A stretch of 64,000 nucleotides of DNA from an uncultured Faecalibacterium sp. (GTDB lineage Bacteria; Bacillota; Clostridia; Oscillospirales; Ruminococcaceae): contig CAKSTO010000003.1 in assembly GCA_934501115.1 (NCBI GenBank), forward strand, positions 38,856-102,855, read 5' to 3'. This document shows, in pieces, positions 34,281 through 43,024 of the stretch (its first letter is position 1; every line of letters starts with the position of its first letter). A model generated the notes under the pieces. It was not told where the DNA came from and did not search any database. It was given only the letters and a program-made list of their open reading frames with translations. Both the position numbers and the translations under genes were made by a program.

Positions 34281-36323
34281 TTCCTCAAATTCCAGATCAC
34301 CGGGCAAAATCAGATCCAGTGCGGCGTCCGGCTCGGCCACAAGGCGGCGGCTCTGGTGGAAGATGGCCTTTTCCAGCGTGTTGCGGGCAAGGCGGCCATT
34401 GCCGGCGGTGCGGCTGTCCAGCGCCTGACGGCGCTTGTAGTAGCCCAAAAGCGGGAAGGTGCAGCCCTCGGCAAGGCGGTAGCCCTTGCCCTTTGCCAGC
34501 ACGGTGGTGATGTCCAGCAGCTCGTCCGCCGTGTAATCCGGGAACTCGATCTTGTTGGGGAAGCGGCTGGCAAGGCCGCTGTTGGCAGTGAGAAAAGTCT
34601 CCATCTCCCGGGTGTAGCCTGCAAGGATCACCACCAGCTCGTCCCGGTGATCCTCCATGCCCTTCACGAGGGTATCGATGGCCTCCAGACCAAAGCTGTC
34701 CTGCTCGCCGCGGTAGAGGCTGTAGGCTTCGTCGATGAACAGCACGCCGCCGAGGGCGCTCTCGATGACGCTGTTGGTCAGGGGTGCGGTGTGGCCGGTG
34801 TAGCGCCCCACAAGGTCGGCGCGGGTCACCTCCACCAGTTGGCCGCCCTTCAGCGCACCGATGGCCTTGAGGTACTTTGCCACCAGCCGGGCAATGGTGG
34901 TCTTGCCGGTGCCCGGGTTGCCGGTAAAGATCATGTGCATGGAAAGGCTGGCGGTTCTGAAGCCTGCCGCCGCCCGGCGCTGCTGCACCTGCAGGTTGTC
35001 GGCAAGGCCAAACACATACTGCTTGACCGGGGCAAGACCCACAAGGGCGTCCAGCTCTGCCCGCACTTCGTCCGCCGCTCCGGTGTACTCTGCCGGCAGC
35101 AGGGCGAACAGGTCGGCGGGGGCGGCGTCGTTCAGCGAAAACTGCACCCCCTCCGGCACTGCGGTCAGCGTCACGGTGCCGGAAAGCGCTGCGTCGGCCT
35201 GCAGGCAGTATTCGCTCAGGGCGCGGAAGATCCGGTCGCAGGTCTCTGCAAGCTCTGCCGCACCCTTCTCTGCGGAGCACTGAGCCGCAACGAAATCGCG
35301 TACATCTGCCCCGGCAGAGAGGGTCAGACCGAGGCGGGTGCTCACCTTCCGGGCAAGGGCGTTCAGCTGCTGCGCCGCCAGCGCTGCAAGATCCTCGCGG
35401 GCAAAGGCACTGGTGGTGCACACATCCTCCACCGCCGCCACAAAGGGCGCGCCGAACTTATCCGCCAGCGCGTCCCGGCCTTTGCGGGAGAAGAAAATGA
35501 GGTACTTGCCGCAGGGGTCGATGCGGCTCACAGCGCCCGGTGCCAGCGCCGTGCCTGCGTCTACAAGGATCCCCTCCTTGTTCACGAGATACCGGCTGGA
35601 AAGCGGTGCACTGCCCTTGACGGCAAGGTCGGCCAGTGTTTTCAGAAAGCTCGGGCAGCAGCTTTCGTAATGCTCAAAGATCACGATCTCGCCGGGGGCG
35701 TGCAGGGCGGCGTACAGATCCTGCAGAAACAGCTTTTCGGTGCCGGGGTCGGGGTAGAGCGCAAGGTCGACCACGGCCGTTTTGTCGTTTTGCAGCAGCC
35801 CCCGCGCCGCCATGATGCGGGCGGTCTCCTCCAGCGCAAAGTGCCGCCCGGTGCCTGCGCCGCCGCAGATGAGGATCACGCTGCGGGCGGCGGGGCGTTC
35901 GGTGCCCAGCACAAAGGGGCGGCGCATGGCGCGCACCACGCTGTCCACAAAGGCGTCCTGCCCAAGGACTGTTTTTTTGACCTCGGCGGCCAGCCCCTCA
36001 AAGCTGCCCAGATGCTCCGGCGGCACATCGGCGGTGCCTTTGGCCAGCAGGCCGTCGGCTTCCATGTCCCGCAGCATCTGCCGGCTGTCGTTCAGCGCAG
36101 ACTGCGCCGCCGCATCCTGCTCTTTGAGCTGGGCGTTCTGCTTTTTCAGCAGGGCATCCAGCTGCTTCTGGTTTTCCAGCAGAGCTGCATTCAGATCCGG
36201 CAGGCCGGGCTCCCTGCTCTTCGGCGGCTTTGTTTCGGGCTGGGCGCTGCCCCCGAAGCGGGGTCTGCCGCCCGCACCGAACACACCGTTCAGAATGCTT
36301 TCCCAATCGTCGGTATATGCCAT
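34278..36323 (-). CDS. Double AAA-domain ATPase (CbbX / SpoVK-like C-terminal domain)
   Basis: 681 residues from ATG 36321-36323 (GGAGGGC upstream). Residues about 45-95 form a coiled coil rich in Gln/Leu (LLKKQNAQLKEQDAAAQSAL). The first AAA region (about 120-320) has GGAGTGRHFALEET where a Walker A would be GxxxxGKT: the Lys is Arg, so it may not hydrolyse ATP. The second (about 430-660) is complete: FTGNPGTGKTTIARLVAKYL, LFIDEAYSLYRG, and is like CbbX/SpoVK. Such proteins remodel partners; the partner is unknown. Isolated gene between the secreted protein and pulA. Confidence 0.85.
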   Translation of the reverse strand: MAYTDDWESILNGVFGAGGRPRFGGSAQPETKPPKSREPGLPDLNAALLENQKQLDALLKKQNAQLKEQDAAAQSALNDSRQMLRDMEADGLLAKGTADVPPEHLGSFEGLAAEVKKTVLGQDAFVDSVVRAMRRPFVLGTERPAARSVILICGGAGTGRHFALEETARIMAARGLLQNDKTAVVDLALYPDPGTEKLFLQDLYAALHAPGEIVIFEHYESCCPSFLKTLADLAVKGSAPLSSRYLVNKEGILVDAGTALAPGAVSRIDPCGKYLIFFSRKGRDALADKFGAPFVAAVEDVCTTSAFAREDLAALAAQQLNALARKVSTRLGLTLSAGADVRDFVAAQCSAEKGAAELAETCDRIFRALSEYCLQADAALSGTVTLTAVPEGVQFSLNDAAPADLFALLPAEYTGAADEVRAELDALVGLAPVKQYVFGLADNLQVQQRRAAAGFRTASLSMHMIFTGNPGTGKTTIARLVAKYLKAIGALKGGQLVEVTRADLVGRYTGHTAPLTNSVIESALGGVLFIDEAYSLYRGEQDSFGLEAIDTLVKGMEDHRDELVVILAGYTREMETFLTANSGLASRFPNKIEFPDYTADELLDITTVLAKGKGYRLAEGCTFPLLGYYKRRQALDSRTAGNGRLARNTLEKAIFHQSRRLVAEPDAALDLILPGDLEFEE

Positions 36324-36460
36324 GGCTTTGCCCTCCGTCTGCATCGTTTTCTTTCAGTATAGTGTACCGGGGCAGGTTTTGCAATTCCCTCTTGCAAAAA
36401 AGACCGCCGTTGTTTACACTTATATCTGATAGGAAATCTGCAAGAAGGAATGAAGAAACC

Positions 36461-38416
36461 ATGACCGTCAAAACGCCCGCCGAACTGAAAACGCTGTACG
36501 AGAGCATCTCCTTTGACCTTCAAACCACCTACACCGGCCCGCTGGGGCAGGAATATGCTGTTTCCGGCACCCATCTGCGCCTGTGGGCACCCACGGCGCA
36601 GAGGGTGGAGGTCAGCCTTTACCGCAAAGGCAGCGGCGGTGAGCCCATAGGCACTCTGCCGCTGGAGCGGGGGCAGCAGGGGGTGTGGAGCATCTATCTG
36701 CCCGGCGACCAGCACGGACGATACTATACCTATACGGTCACGGTGGATGGCATTTCGCGCCAGACCGGCGACCCCTATGCCCGGGCGGCAGGCGTCAACG
36801 GCACCCGCAGCATGATCGTAGATCTTGCCCGCACGAACCCCGACCGCTGGGAGCAGGATGTGCGTCCGGTCATCCCACCGGAGCAGCGGGCAGTGTGGGA
36901 GGTGAGCGTGCGCGACTTTTCGCAGGACGCCGCCAGCGGCGTGCGCCCGGCGTGGCGCGGCAAGTTCATGGCCTTTACGCAGGCAGGCACCACCCTGCAC
37001 GGCGACGGCATCCACCCTACCTGCCTGAACTACCTGAAGCGTCTGGGCGTGAAATATGTCCAGCTCATGCCCATTTTCGACTTTGGAAGTGTGGACGAGG
37101 CAAAGCCGCTGATGCGGCAGTACAACTGGGGCTATGACCCCACAAACTACAATGTGCCGGAGGGCAGCTACTCCACCGACCCGACCCGCGGTGAGGTGCG
37201 CATCCGGGAGTGCAAGGAGATGGTCGCGGCGCTGCACGCGGCGGGCATCGGGGTGGTGATGGATGTGGTGTATAACCACATGTACCGCAATGAAAACCCG
37301 CTCAACAGCACGGTGCCTTTCTATTTCTTCCGCCAGAATGAGGATGGCAGCTTTTCCAACGGCAGCGGCTGCGGCAACGAGTTTGCCAGTGAGCGGCCCA
37401 TGGCGCGGCGGTATATGATCGATTCCATCCTCTACTGGGCGCAGGAGTATCACATCGACGGCTTCCGCTTCGACCTGATGGGGCTGTACGATGTGGAGAC
37501 CATCAACGCAGTGCGTGCCGCGCTGGATGCGCTGCCCGGCGGGCGGGATATCCTGATGTACGGCGAGCCGTGGCAGGGCGGCGGGAGCCAGCTGCACCGG
37601 TACGAGGCCAACAAGGCCAATCTGGCTATGCTGGACGAGCGGGTGGGCATCTTCTGCGACGACACCCGCGACGCCATCAAGGGCGGCTGCTTCGACGCCC
37701 GGGAGCCGGGCTATGTGGAGGGCAGACCCGGAAGTTTCTGGGATATCGGCGCGGCGGTGGCCGCATGGTGCCGCAGCGACCGGCTGCCGCCCCACGCACC
37801 GGGGCAGATCGTGAGCTATGTTTCTGCCCACGATAACTTTACTCTGTGGGACAAGCTGCTGCTGGTGCGCTACCAAAAGCCGGAGTTCAATGCCGCCGAC
37901 CCCGTCGCTCTGGCACAGAACCGCCTTGCGGCGGGCATCTATCTCACCAGCTTCGGCCTGCCCTTTTTGCAGGCAGGCGAAGAATTTGCCCGCACAAAAA
38001 AGGGCGTGGGCAACAGCTACTGCTCTTCTCCTGCCCTGAACCGGCTGGACTGGAACCGTGCCGAACAATACCACCATCTGGTGGACTATTACCGCGGTCT
38101 GCTGGCGCTGCGTGCAAAGTTTCCGCGGCTGGGCGGTGCCGACCGCAGCGCTCCGGAAGCGCTGCAGTTCTTTGCACTGGAGCAGCCCCTCGTGGGCTGG
38201 ATGCTGCCCGCGCAGTGGGGCGACGGCGCAGCGTGGGGCGCGCTGTGCGTGTTCTATAACCCCACCGGGGCGAGCTGCACCGTGCCGCTGCCGTCGGGGC
38301 GGTGGCAGCAGCTGAGCGACGGCACATCCTCCAGCCTCTGGCGCGGGTCGGTGAGGATCTATGAGCATGAGGCCGTGCTGATGCCTTACAGCGCTACCAT
38401 CTTCGGGCAGATCTGA
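36461..38416 (+). CDS. pulA: Type I pullulanase (glycoside hydrolase 13)
   Basis: 651 residues, no signal peptide, so cytoplasmic. Residues 20-115 are a CBM48 module (LRLWAPTAQRVEVSLY). The (beta/alpha)8 barrel has YNWGYDPTNYNVPEGSY, GVVMDVVYNH, DGFRFDLMGLYD (nucleophile Asp), MYGEPWQG (acid Glu) and YVSAHDNFTLWD. It cuts alpha-1,6 branches in glycogen or imported branched oligosaccharides. The PTS gene at the left edge may supply alpha-glucosides, but the link is only inferred. A terminator follows. Confidence 0.95.
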   Translation: MTVKTPAELKTLYESISFDLQTTYTGPLGQEYAVSGTHLRLWAPTAQRVEVSLYRKGSGGEPIGTLPLERGQQGVWSIYLPGDQHGRYYTYTVTVDGISRQTGDPYARAAGVNGTRSMIVDLARTNPDRWEQDVRPVIPPEQRAVWEVSVRDFSQDAASGVRPAWRGKFMAFTQAGTTLHGDGIHPTCLNYLKRLGVKYVQLMPIFDFGSVDEAKPLMRQYNWGYDPTNYNVPEGSYSTDPTRGEVRIRECKEMVAALHAAGIGVVMDVVYNHMYRNENPLNSTVPFYFFRQNEDGSFSNGSGCGNEFASERPMARRYMIDSILYWAQEYHIDGFRFDLMGLYDVETINAVRAALDALPGGRDILMYGEPWQGGGSQLHRYEANKANLAMLDERVGIFCDDTRDAIKGGCFDAREPGYVEGRPGSFWDIGAAVAAWCRSDRLPPHAPGQIVSYVSAHDNFTLWDKLLLVRYQKPEFNAADPVALAQNRLAAGIYLTSFGLPFLQAGEEFARTKKGVGNSYCSSPALNRLDWNRAEQYHHLVDYYRGLLALRAKFPRLGGADRSAPEALQFFALEQPLVGWMLPAQWGDGAAWGALCVFYNPTGASCTVPLPSGRWQQLSDGTSSSLWRGSVRIYEHEAVLMPYSATIFGQI

Positions 38417-38426
38417 AACGACTTAG

Positions 38427-38455
38427 AGGATCCTCTGCTTTGCTCTGGATATTCT
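38427..38455 (+). repeat. Degenerate end of a CTGCGG-type repeat element
   Basis: CCTCTGCTTTGCTCTGG is one base from the conserved terminal motif CCTCCGCTTTGCTCTGG, and lies 17 bases after the pulA stop as in other copies. The following hairpin lacks the CTGCGG loop, so this may be a worn or recombined copy. Confidence 0.45.
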
Positions 38456-38478
38456 GAGTTGGATTTTGCTTTTATCTG

Positions 38479-38522
38479 CAAGCCGGAAAGATCGGTGCAT
38501 CTGATCTTTCCGGCTTGTTTTT
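38479..38522 (+). terminator. Terminator of pulA
   Basis: Fifteen-pair stem CAAGCCGGAAAGATC / GATCTTTCCGGCTTG with a nine-base loop, followed by TTTTTC. Confidence 0.85.
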
Positions 38523-38603
38523 CACGACGGGGGCAGACAAAAAAGCGGCGGCAGACCGCCTGCAATGGTCTGCCGCCGTAGGGAGTTCCGGAAAATCGAA
38601 AAT

Positions 38604-39995
38604 TCAGCTGTTGGAGCTGGTCTTTTCACCCAGGGTTACGCTCACGGTCTGCATCTGGCCGTCGCGTGCGACGGTGATGGAGAGGGCATCGCCCGCTGCG
38701 TGCTTCTGCATCAGGGTGCCCAGATCGTCCTTCGAGGCGATCTCGCTGCCGTCGATGCTGACGATGCGGTCACCGGCCTTCAGGCCGGCCTTTTCAGCGG
38801 GGCCGCCCTTGACGACATCCACGACATAGACGCCGTAGGCATTCACGCCCAGCTGCGCTGCGGTCTGTGCATCCTCAACCGCTACGTAGGTGATGCCCAG
38901 ATAGGGGCGTCCGGTCACGTAGCCGTTTTCCAGCAGTTCCTGCGACACCTTGATGGCGTCATTGATGGGGATGGCGAAACCCAGACCCTCTGCATCGCTG
39001 GAGGAGGACTTTGCGTTGACGATGCCGATCAGCTCCCCGTTCATGTTGAACAGGCCGCCGCCGGAGTTGCCGGGGCTGACGGAGGCGTCCATCTGGATCA
39101 GGGACATGGTGTTCACAGAGCTGCTGCCCTGAATGGTCACACTGCGGTTCAATGCGCTGATCATACCGCCGGTCACGGTGCCGCCCAGCTCACCCAGCGG
39201 GTTGCCCACGGCCATCACGCTCTGGCCGACCTTCAGGCTGTCGCTGTCGCCCACGGTGGCGGGGGTCAGGCCGTCGGCATCGATCTTGATGACGGCGATG
39301 TCGCTGGTGGTGTCCTCGCCCACGAGGGTGGCGGGGTAATCCTTGTCACCAATGGTGACGGTGATGGTGGAAGCGCCGTCCACGACATGTGCACAGGTGA
39401 GGATGTAGCCGTCGGAGCTGATGATAACGCCGCTGCCGGCACCGCTCTCTACCTGATTCTGGCCGTACCACGACCACTGGGAGTAGACCACCTGCTCGGT
39501 GGTGATGACCACTACGCTGGGGCTGACCATGTCGGCCACCTGTTCGGTGCTCAGGGCACTGCCGGAAGCGGCAGCCGAGGTGATGGAGTGGTCGGTGCTG
39601 CCAGAACTGCTGGCGGCGGAGGAAGAAGGCGCTGCCTGCTGGATGACCACCTTGCCGCTGCCGCCGAACTTTGCACCCACAAAGCCGCCTGCAAAGCCCA
39701 TGGCTGCGGCCAGAACCAAAGCCACGGCGCTGCGGGCGATGCGCCTGCCGGTGCCTTTTTTCTTTTTGCGGGGCGGCTCTGCGCTGGTCTGCGGCTGCGC
39801 CGGCTGTACCGGCGGCGTAGTGCTGCCGGCACCATCGTCAGTCTGCGGGGCGGTGAAAGAGGGCTCCGGCTGAGGGTCGTTATACTGGTTGGCGGTGTTC
39901 ATGCCGCTGCTGCCCACATTCGGGTAGCCGGTGCTGCCGCTTTCGGGTTTATTCTCAGAGGAATAATCATATTCCCATTTGTTCTCGTTGTCCAT
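38604..39995 (-). CDS. HtrA/DegP-type membrane serine protease with PDZ domain
   Basis: 463 residues from ATG 39993-39995 (AAAGGAAG upstream). Residues 1-90 are a long disordered cytoplasmic tail (Pro/Gln/Ser-rich), then basic KKKKGTGRR and a membrane helix (AVALVLAAAMGFAGGFVGA). The trypsin-like domain has the triad ILTCAHVVDG (His), TSDIAVIKI (Asp) and SPGNSGGGLFN (Ser). A PDZ domain follows (RPYLGITYVAV, GDRIVSIDGSEI). Such proteases clear misfolded proteins at the cell surface. Lone gene between pulA and the GNAT fusion. Confidence 0.93.
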   Translation of the reverse strand: MDNENKWEYDYSSENKPESGSTGYPNVGSSGMNTANQYNDPQPEPSFTAPQTDDGAGSTTPPVQPAQPQTSAEPPRKKKKGTGRRIARSAVALVLAAAMGFAGGFVGAKFGGSGKVVIQQAAPSSSAASSSGSTDHSITSAAASGSALSTEQVADMVSPSVVVITTEQVVYSQWSWYGQNQVESGAGSGVIISSDGYILTCAHVVDGASTITVTIGDKDYPATLVGEDTTSDIAVIKIDADGLTPATVGDSDSLKVGQSVMAVGNPLGELGGTVTGGMISALNRSVTIQGSSSVNTMSLIQMDASVSPGNSGGGLFNMNGELIGIVNAKSSSSDAEGLGFAIPINDAIKVSQELLENGYVTGRPYLGITYVAVEDAQTAAQLGVNAYGVYVVDVVKGGPAEKAGLKAGDRIVSIDGSEIASKDDLGTLMQKHAAGDALSITVARDGQMQTVSVTLGEKTSSNS

Positions 39996-40131
39996 GTTGA
40001 TACTTCCTTTCCGGGGGAATGTGTCTGCGGGGATGCTGTCCCTTTGAACTGTCACTATTGTAACTGCCAATTGTGAAAATCAATCGCTGGTGCAGTGAAG
40101 AAACTGTGAAATAAAGACGTATTTTCCACTC

Positions 40132-40160
40132 TTGACAGCGGCTTTGCGAACCGCTATTGT
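40132..40160 (+). promoter_or_regulatory. Promoter of the GNAT-methyltransferase gene
   Basis: TTGACA (40132-40137), 17 bases, TATTGT (40155-40160), 29 bases before the start codon. Confidence 0.7.
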
Positions 40161-40188
40161 AAGGGCAGAAGATCTGGAGGGATGCTGT

Positions 40189-41055
40189 ATGGAGCTGCGT
40201 GTCACGCAGGAGGGTTTTGAACTATACAAGGAAAAAGACAGGATCGGGCTCTGTGCCCTGACGGTTGCCCCGAAAGGCGCAGACATCGCGGCGCTGTGCA
40301 TCGAAGCACGGTGGAGGCGCAAGGGCTACGGCTCCTACCTGCTAAAAGAAGTATTGCGCAGATTCGGCGGATACGACCGCGAGGCCGCTACCGTTTTTAC
40401 CGCGCCTCTGCCGGAAAACGCCGCAGAGCTGGCGTTCTGGAGCAAATTCGGCTTTACTGCCGGGGACGGCCGGCTCTGCCGCCGCCGCACCCCGGACCTG
40501 ACCGCTGTGAAGCTCGTGCAGGACTTTTTAGCCGCCCGGCTGGTGCATCCGCGCCTGTGCATCGATGCCACCTGCGGCAACGGCGGTGATACGGCGTTTT
40601 TATGCGGACTGACCGCCCCGGAGGGCAGGGTGCTGGGCTTTGACATCCAGCCCGAAGCCATTGCTTCCACCCGGAAGCATCTGGAGCAGAGGGGCATTCC
40701 CGCCGAGAGGTATGAGCTGCACTGCCAGAGCCACGCAGACCTTTTACAGGTTGTGCAGCCCGGCACGGCAGATGCGGTGATGTTCAACTTCGGCTGGCTG
40801 CCCGGGGCAGACCACACCGTGTTTTCCACCGCGCAGAGCAGCATCCCCGCGCTGCAGGCCGCTTTGCAGGCGGTGCGCCCCGGCGGCGTGGTGAGCGCCA
40901 TCCTCTACAGCGGGCAGGTCATCGGTACGGACGAAAAGCAGACGGTGCTGGAATATCTCCGGGCACTTCCGCTCAAAAGTTTTACCGTACTGGTGTGTGA
41001 TTTTGCCAACTGGGCCGAAACCGCGCCTCTGCCCTGCATCATCCTGAAAAAATAA
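40189..41055 (+). CDS. Fused GNAT acetyltransferase - SAM-dependent methyltransferase (YtqB-like)
   Basis: 288 residues. Residues 1-100 are a small GNAT domain (IEARWRRKGYGSYLLKEVLRR is the acetyl-CoA loop, RRKGYG). Residues about 105-288 are a Rossmann methyltransferase of the rRNA_methylase/YtqB kind: CIDATCGNGGDTAFLCGL (SAM site), VLGFDIQPEAI, ADAVMFNFGWLPGADH (NxGWLPG-type motif). YtqB-like proteins modify tRNA wobble derivatives (MnmM), and a GNAT in the same chain is unusual. Substrate remains inferred. GGAGGG sits seven bases from the ATG. Confidence 0.85.
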   Translation: MELRVTQEGFELYKEKDRIGLCALTVAPKGADIAALCIEARWRRKGYGSYLLKEVLRRFGGYDREAATVFTAPLPENAAELAFWSKFGFTAGDGRLCRRRTPDLTAVKLVQDFLAARLVHPRLCIDATCGNGGDTAFLCGLTAPEGRVLGFDIQPEAIASTRKHLEQRGIPAERYELHCQSHADLLQVVQPGTADAVMFNFGWLPGADHTVFSTAQSSIPALQAALQAVRPGGVVSAILYSGQVIGTDEKQTVLEYLRALPLKSFTVLVCDFANWAETAPLPCIILKK

Positions 41056-41116
41056 CGAAAACACTTGCATTATGGAGCGTTTTCGGATAAAATAGGGTAC
41101 GTATGTGTAAAAATAT

Positions 41117-41250
41117 ACTCCTTCCGTCATCGCTGCGCGATGCCACCTCCCTCTGAGAGGGAGGCTTTGGCAGGGCGAGAAGATTTTCCTTTTCGCCAGA
41201 GGCTCCCTCATTGAGGGAGCTGTCACGGCATCAGCCGTGACTGAAGGAGT
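41117..41250 (+). mobile_element. Miniature inverted-repeat element, 134 bases
   Basis: Terminal repeats ACTCCTTCCGTCA (41117-41129) and TGACTGAAGGAGT (41238-41250) agree at 12 of 13 positions as an inverted pair. The interior has CCTCCCTCTGAGAGGGAGG and GAGGCTCCCTCATTGAGGGAGC stems and the GGCTTTGGCAGG block shared with the element at 12575-12720. It lies 30 bases upstream of the prfC start, so the prfC leader is partly element sequence. Confidence 0.8.
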
Positions 41251-41279
41251 TCCATCCATTTCAGGAGAAATACTAGTTT

Positions 41280-42884
41280 ATGACAAATCGTGAAGAGATC
41301 GAACGCCGCAGGACGTTCGCCATTATCAGCCACCCCGACGCGGGCAAGACGACCCTGACCGAAAAGCTGCTGCTGTACGGCGGAGCCATCAATCAGGCAG
41401 GCTCCGTCAAGGGCAAGCAGAGCGCAAAGCACGCCGTGTCCGACTGGATGGACATTGAGAAGCAGCGCGGTATTTCCGTCACTTCCTCTGTCCTGCAGTT
41501 CAACTACGCGGGCAAGTGCGTGAACATTCTGGACACCCCGGGCCATCAGGACTTCTCGGAGGATACCTACCGCACCCTGATGGCGGCAGACTCTGCCGTC
41601 ATGGTCATCGACGCTGCAAAAGGCGTCGAGGCGCAGACCATCAAGCTGTTCAAGGTGTGCACCCTGCGCCACATCCCCATCTTCACCTTCGTCAACAAGA
41701 TGGACCGCGAAGCCCGCGACCCCTTCGAGCTGATGGAGAACATCGAGGAGATCCTTGGCATCAAGACCTACCCCATGAACTGGCCGATCGGCTGCGGCAA
41801 GGAGTTCAAGGGCGTGTTCGACCGCAATACCCGCAAGGTGCTGGCATTTTCCAGCGACGGCCGCGCCAACGGCGTGAAGAAGGTGGATGAGACCGAGGCC
41901 GAGCTGGGCGATCCCGCACTGGACGAGCTGCTCACCCCCTACCTGCACCAGCAGCTGGTGGATGAGATCGAGCTGCTGGACGGTGCCGCAGAGGAATTTG
42001 ACCTCGACAAGGTGCTGCGCGGCGAGCTGAGCCCCGTGTTCTTCGGTTCTGCGCTGACCAACTTCGGCGTGGAGCCCTTCCTTGAGAACTTCCTGCGGCT
42101 CACCCCCACCCCGCTGGCACGTGTGGACAGCCTGACCGGCGAGACGGTGGACCCCTGCCGCGACGAGTTCTCGGCATTTATCTTCAAGATCCAGGCCAAC
42201 ATGAACAAGGCACACCGCGACCGCATCGCCTTTATGCGCATCTGCTCCGGCAAGTTTGAGCGCGGCATGGAGGCCTTCCATGTGCAGGAGGGCAAGAACA
42301 TCAAGCTGGCCACCGGAACCCAGCTGATGGCGCAGGATCGCGCCATCGTGGACGAGGCCTATGCCGGTGATATCATCGGCCTGTTCGACCCGGGCATCTT
42401 CTCCATCGGCGATACGTTGTGCACCGGCAAAAAGAAGGTCCAGTTCGCGGGCATCCCCACCTTCTCGCCCGAGCACTTTGCCCGCATTGAGCAGAAGGAC
42501 ACCATGAAGCGCAAGCAGTTCGTGAAGGGCATGGAGCAGATCGCGCAGGAGGGCGCCATCCAGATCTTCCGCGAAGTGGGCGGCGGCATGGAAGAAGTGG
42601 TGGTCGGCGTGGTCGGCGTGCTGCAGCTGGAAGTGCTGGAGTACCGCCTGAACACCGAGTACAACGTGGAGATCCGGATGCAGCAGCTGCCCTTTGAGCA
42701 GCTGCGCTGGGTGCAGAACGACCCCGACACCTACAACCTGCGGGATCTCGACCTGACCAGCGATACCAAGGCTGTGGAGGACATGAAGGGCAACCGCCTG
42801 CTGCTGTTCACCTCCGACTGGGCGGTGCGCTGGGCAGAGACCCACAACGAAACGCTGAAGCTGAGCGAGTTCGGCAATATCTGA
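41280..42884 (+). CDS. prfC: Peptide chain release factor 3
   Basis: 534 residues. G-domain motifs are ISHPDAGKTTLTEKLL (G1), RGISVTSSVLQF (G2), ILDTPGHQDFSEDTYRTL (G3) and FVNKMDRE (G4). QLEVLEYRLNTEYNVE near the end is RF3-typical. RF3 is a translational GTPase that recycles RF1/RF2 from the ribosome. The ribosome site AGGAGA is 12 bases from ATG, weaker than usual, and comes just after the miniature element. Confidence 0.95.
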   Translation: MTNREEIERRRTFAIISHPDAGKTTLTEKLLLYGGAINQAGSVKGKQSAKHAVSDWMDIEKQRGISVTSSVLQFNYAGKCVNILDTPGHQDFSEDTYRTLMAADSAVMVIDAAKGVEAQTIKLFKVCTLRHIPIFTFVNKMDREARDPFELMENIEEILGIKTYPMNWPIGCGKEFKGVFDRNTRKVLAFSSDGRANGVKKVDETEAELGDPALDELLTPYLHQQLVDEIELLDGAAEEFDLDKVLRGELSPVFFGSALTNFGVEPFLENFLRLTPTPLARVDSLTGETVDPCRDEFSAFIFKIQANMNKAHRDRIAFMRICSGKFERGMEAFHVQEGKNIKLATGTQLMAQDRAIVDEAYAGDIIGLFDPGIFSIGDTLCTGKKKVQFAGIPTFSPEHFARIEQKDTMKRKQFVKGMEQIAQEGAIQIFREVGGGMEEVVVGVVGVLQLEVLEYRLNTEYNVEIRMQQLPFEQLRWVQNDPDTYNLRDLDLTSDTKAVEDMKGNRLLLFTSDWAVRWAETHNETLKLSEFGNI

Positions 42885-42890
42885 GTTGAA

Positions 42891-42935
42891 AGAGGGCTGC
42901 GGTGCGGGATGATCCCGCAGCTGCGGCTCTTTTTT
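42891..42935 (+). terminator. Terminator of prfC
   Basis: Nested hairpin: outer AGAG / CTCT, inner TGCGGGATGATCCCGCA palindrome with flanking GC pairs, then six T. Starts seven bases after the stop. Confidence 0.8.
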
Positions 42936-42961
42936 ATAAAACGCAAAAAATACAACGAAAA

Positions 42962-43011
42962 ATGCCAGCGTTTGAATGAGAGGTTCCCATTGCGGGGAAC
43001 ACTGCTGGCAT
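42962..43011 (+). promoter_or_regulatory. Leader hairpin next to the aldo-keto reductase ribosome site
   Basis: Outer stem ATGCCAGC (42962-42969) / GCTGGCAT (43004-43011) and inner stem GTTCCC (42983-42988) / GGGAAC (42995-43000). The 3' arm touches the ribosome site GGAGGG at once. It may gate translation or protect the mRNA end. No ligand is suggested. Confidence 0.45.
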
Positions 43012-43024
43012 GGAGGGAAAATAT

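Noticed and set aside
38479..38522. The pulA terminator as another member of the CTGCGG-loop family
   Set aside because: The loop reads GGTGCATCT, not CTGCGG, so it is treated as an ordinary terminator beside a degenerate repeat end.
40071..40188. Possible small gene between htrA and the GNAT fusion
   Set aside because: The frame upstream of 40189 has no ribosome site and crosses the promoter.
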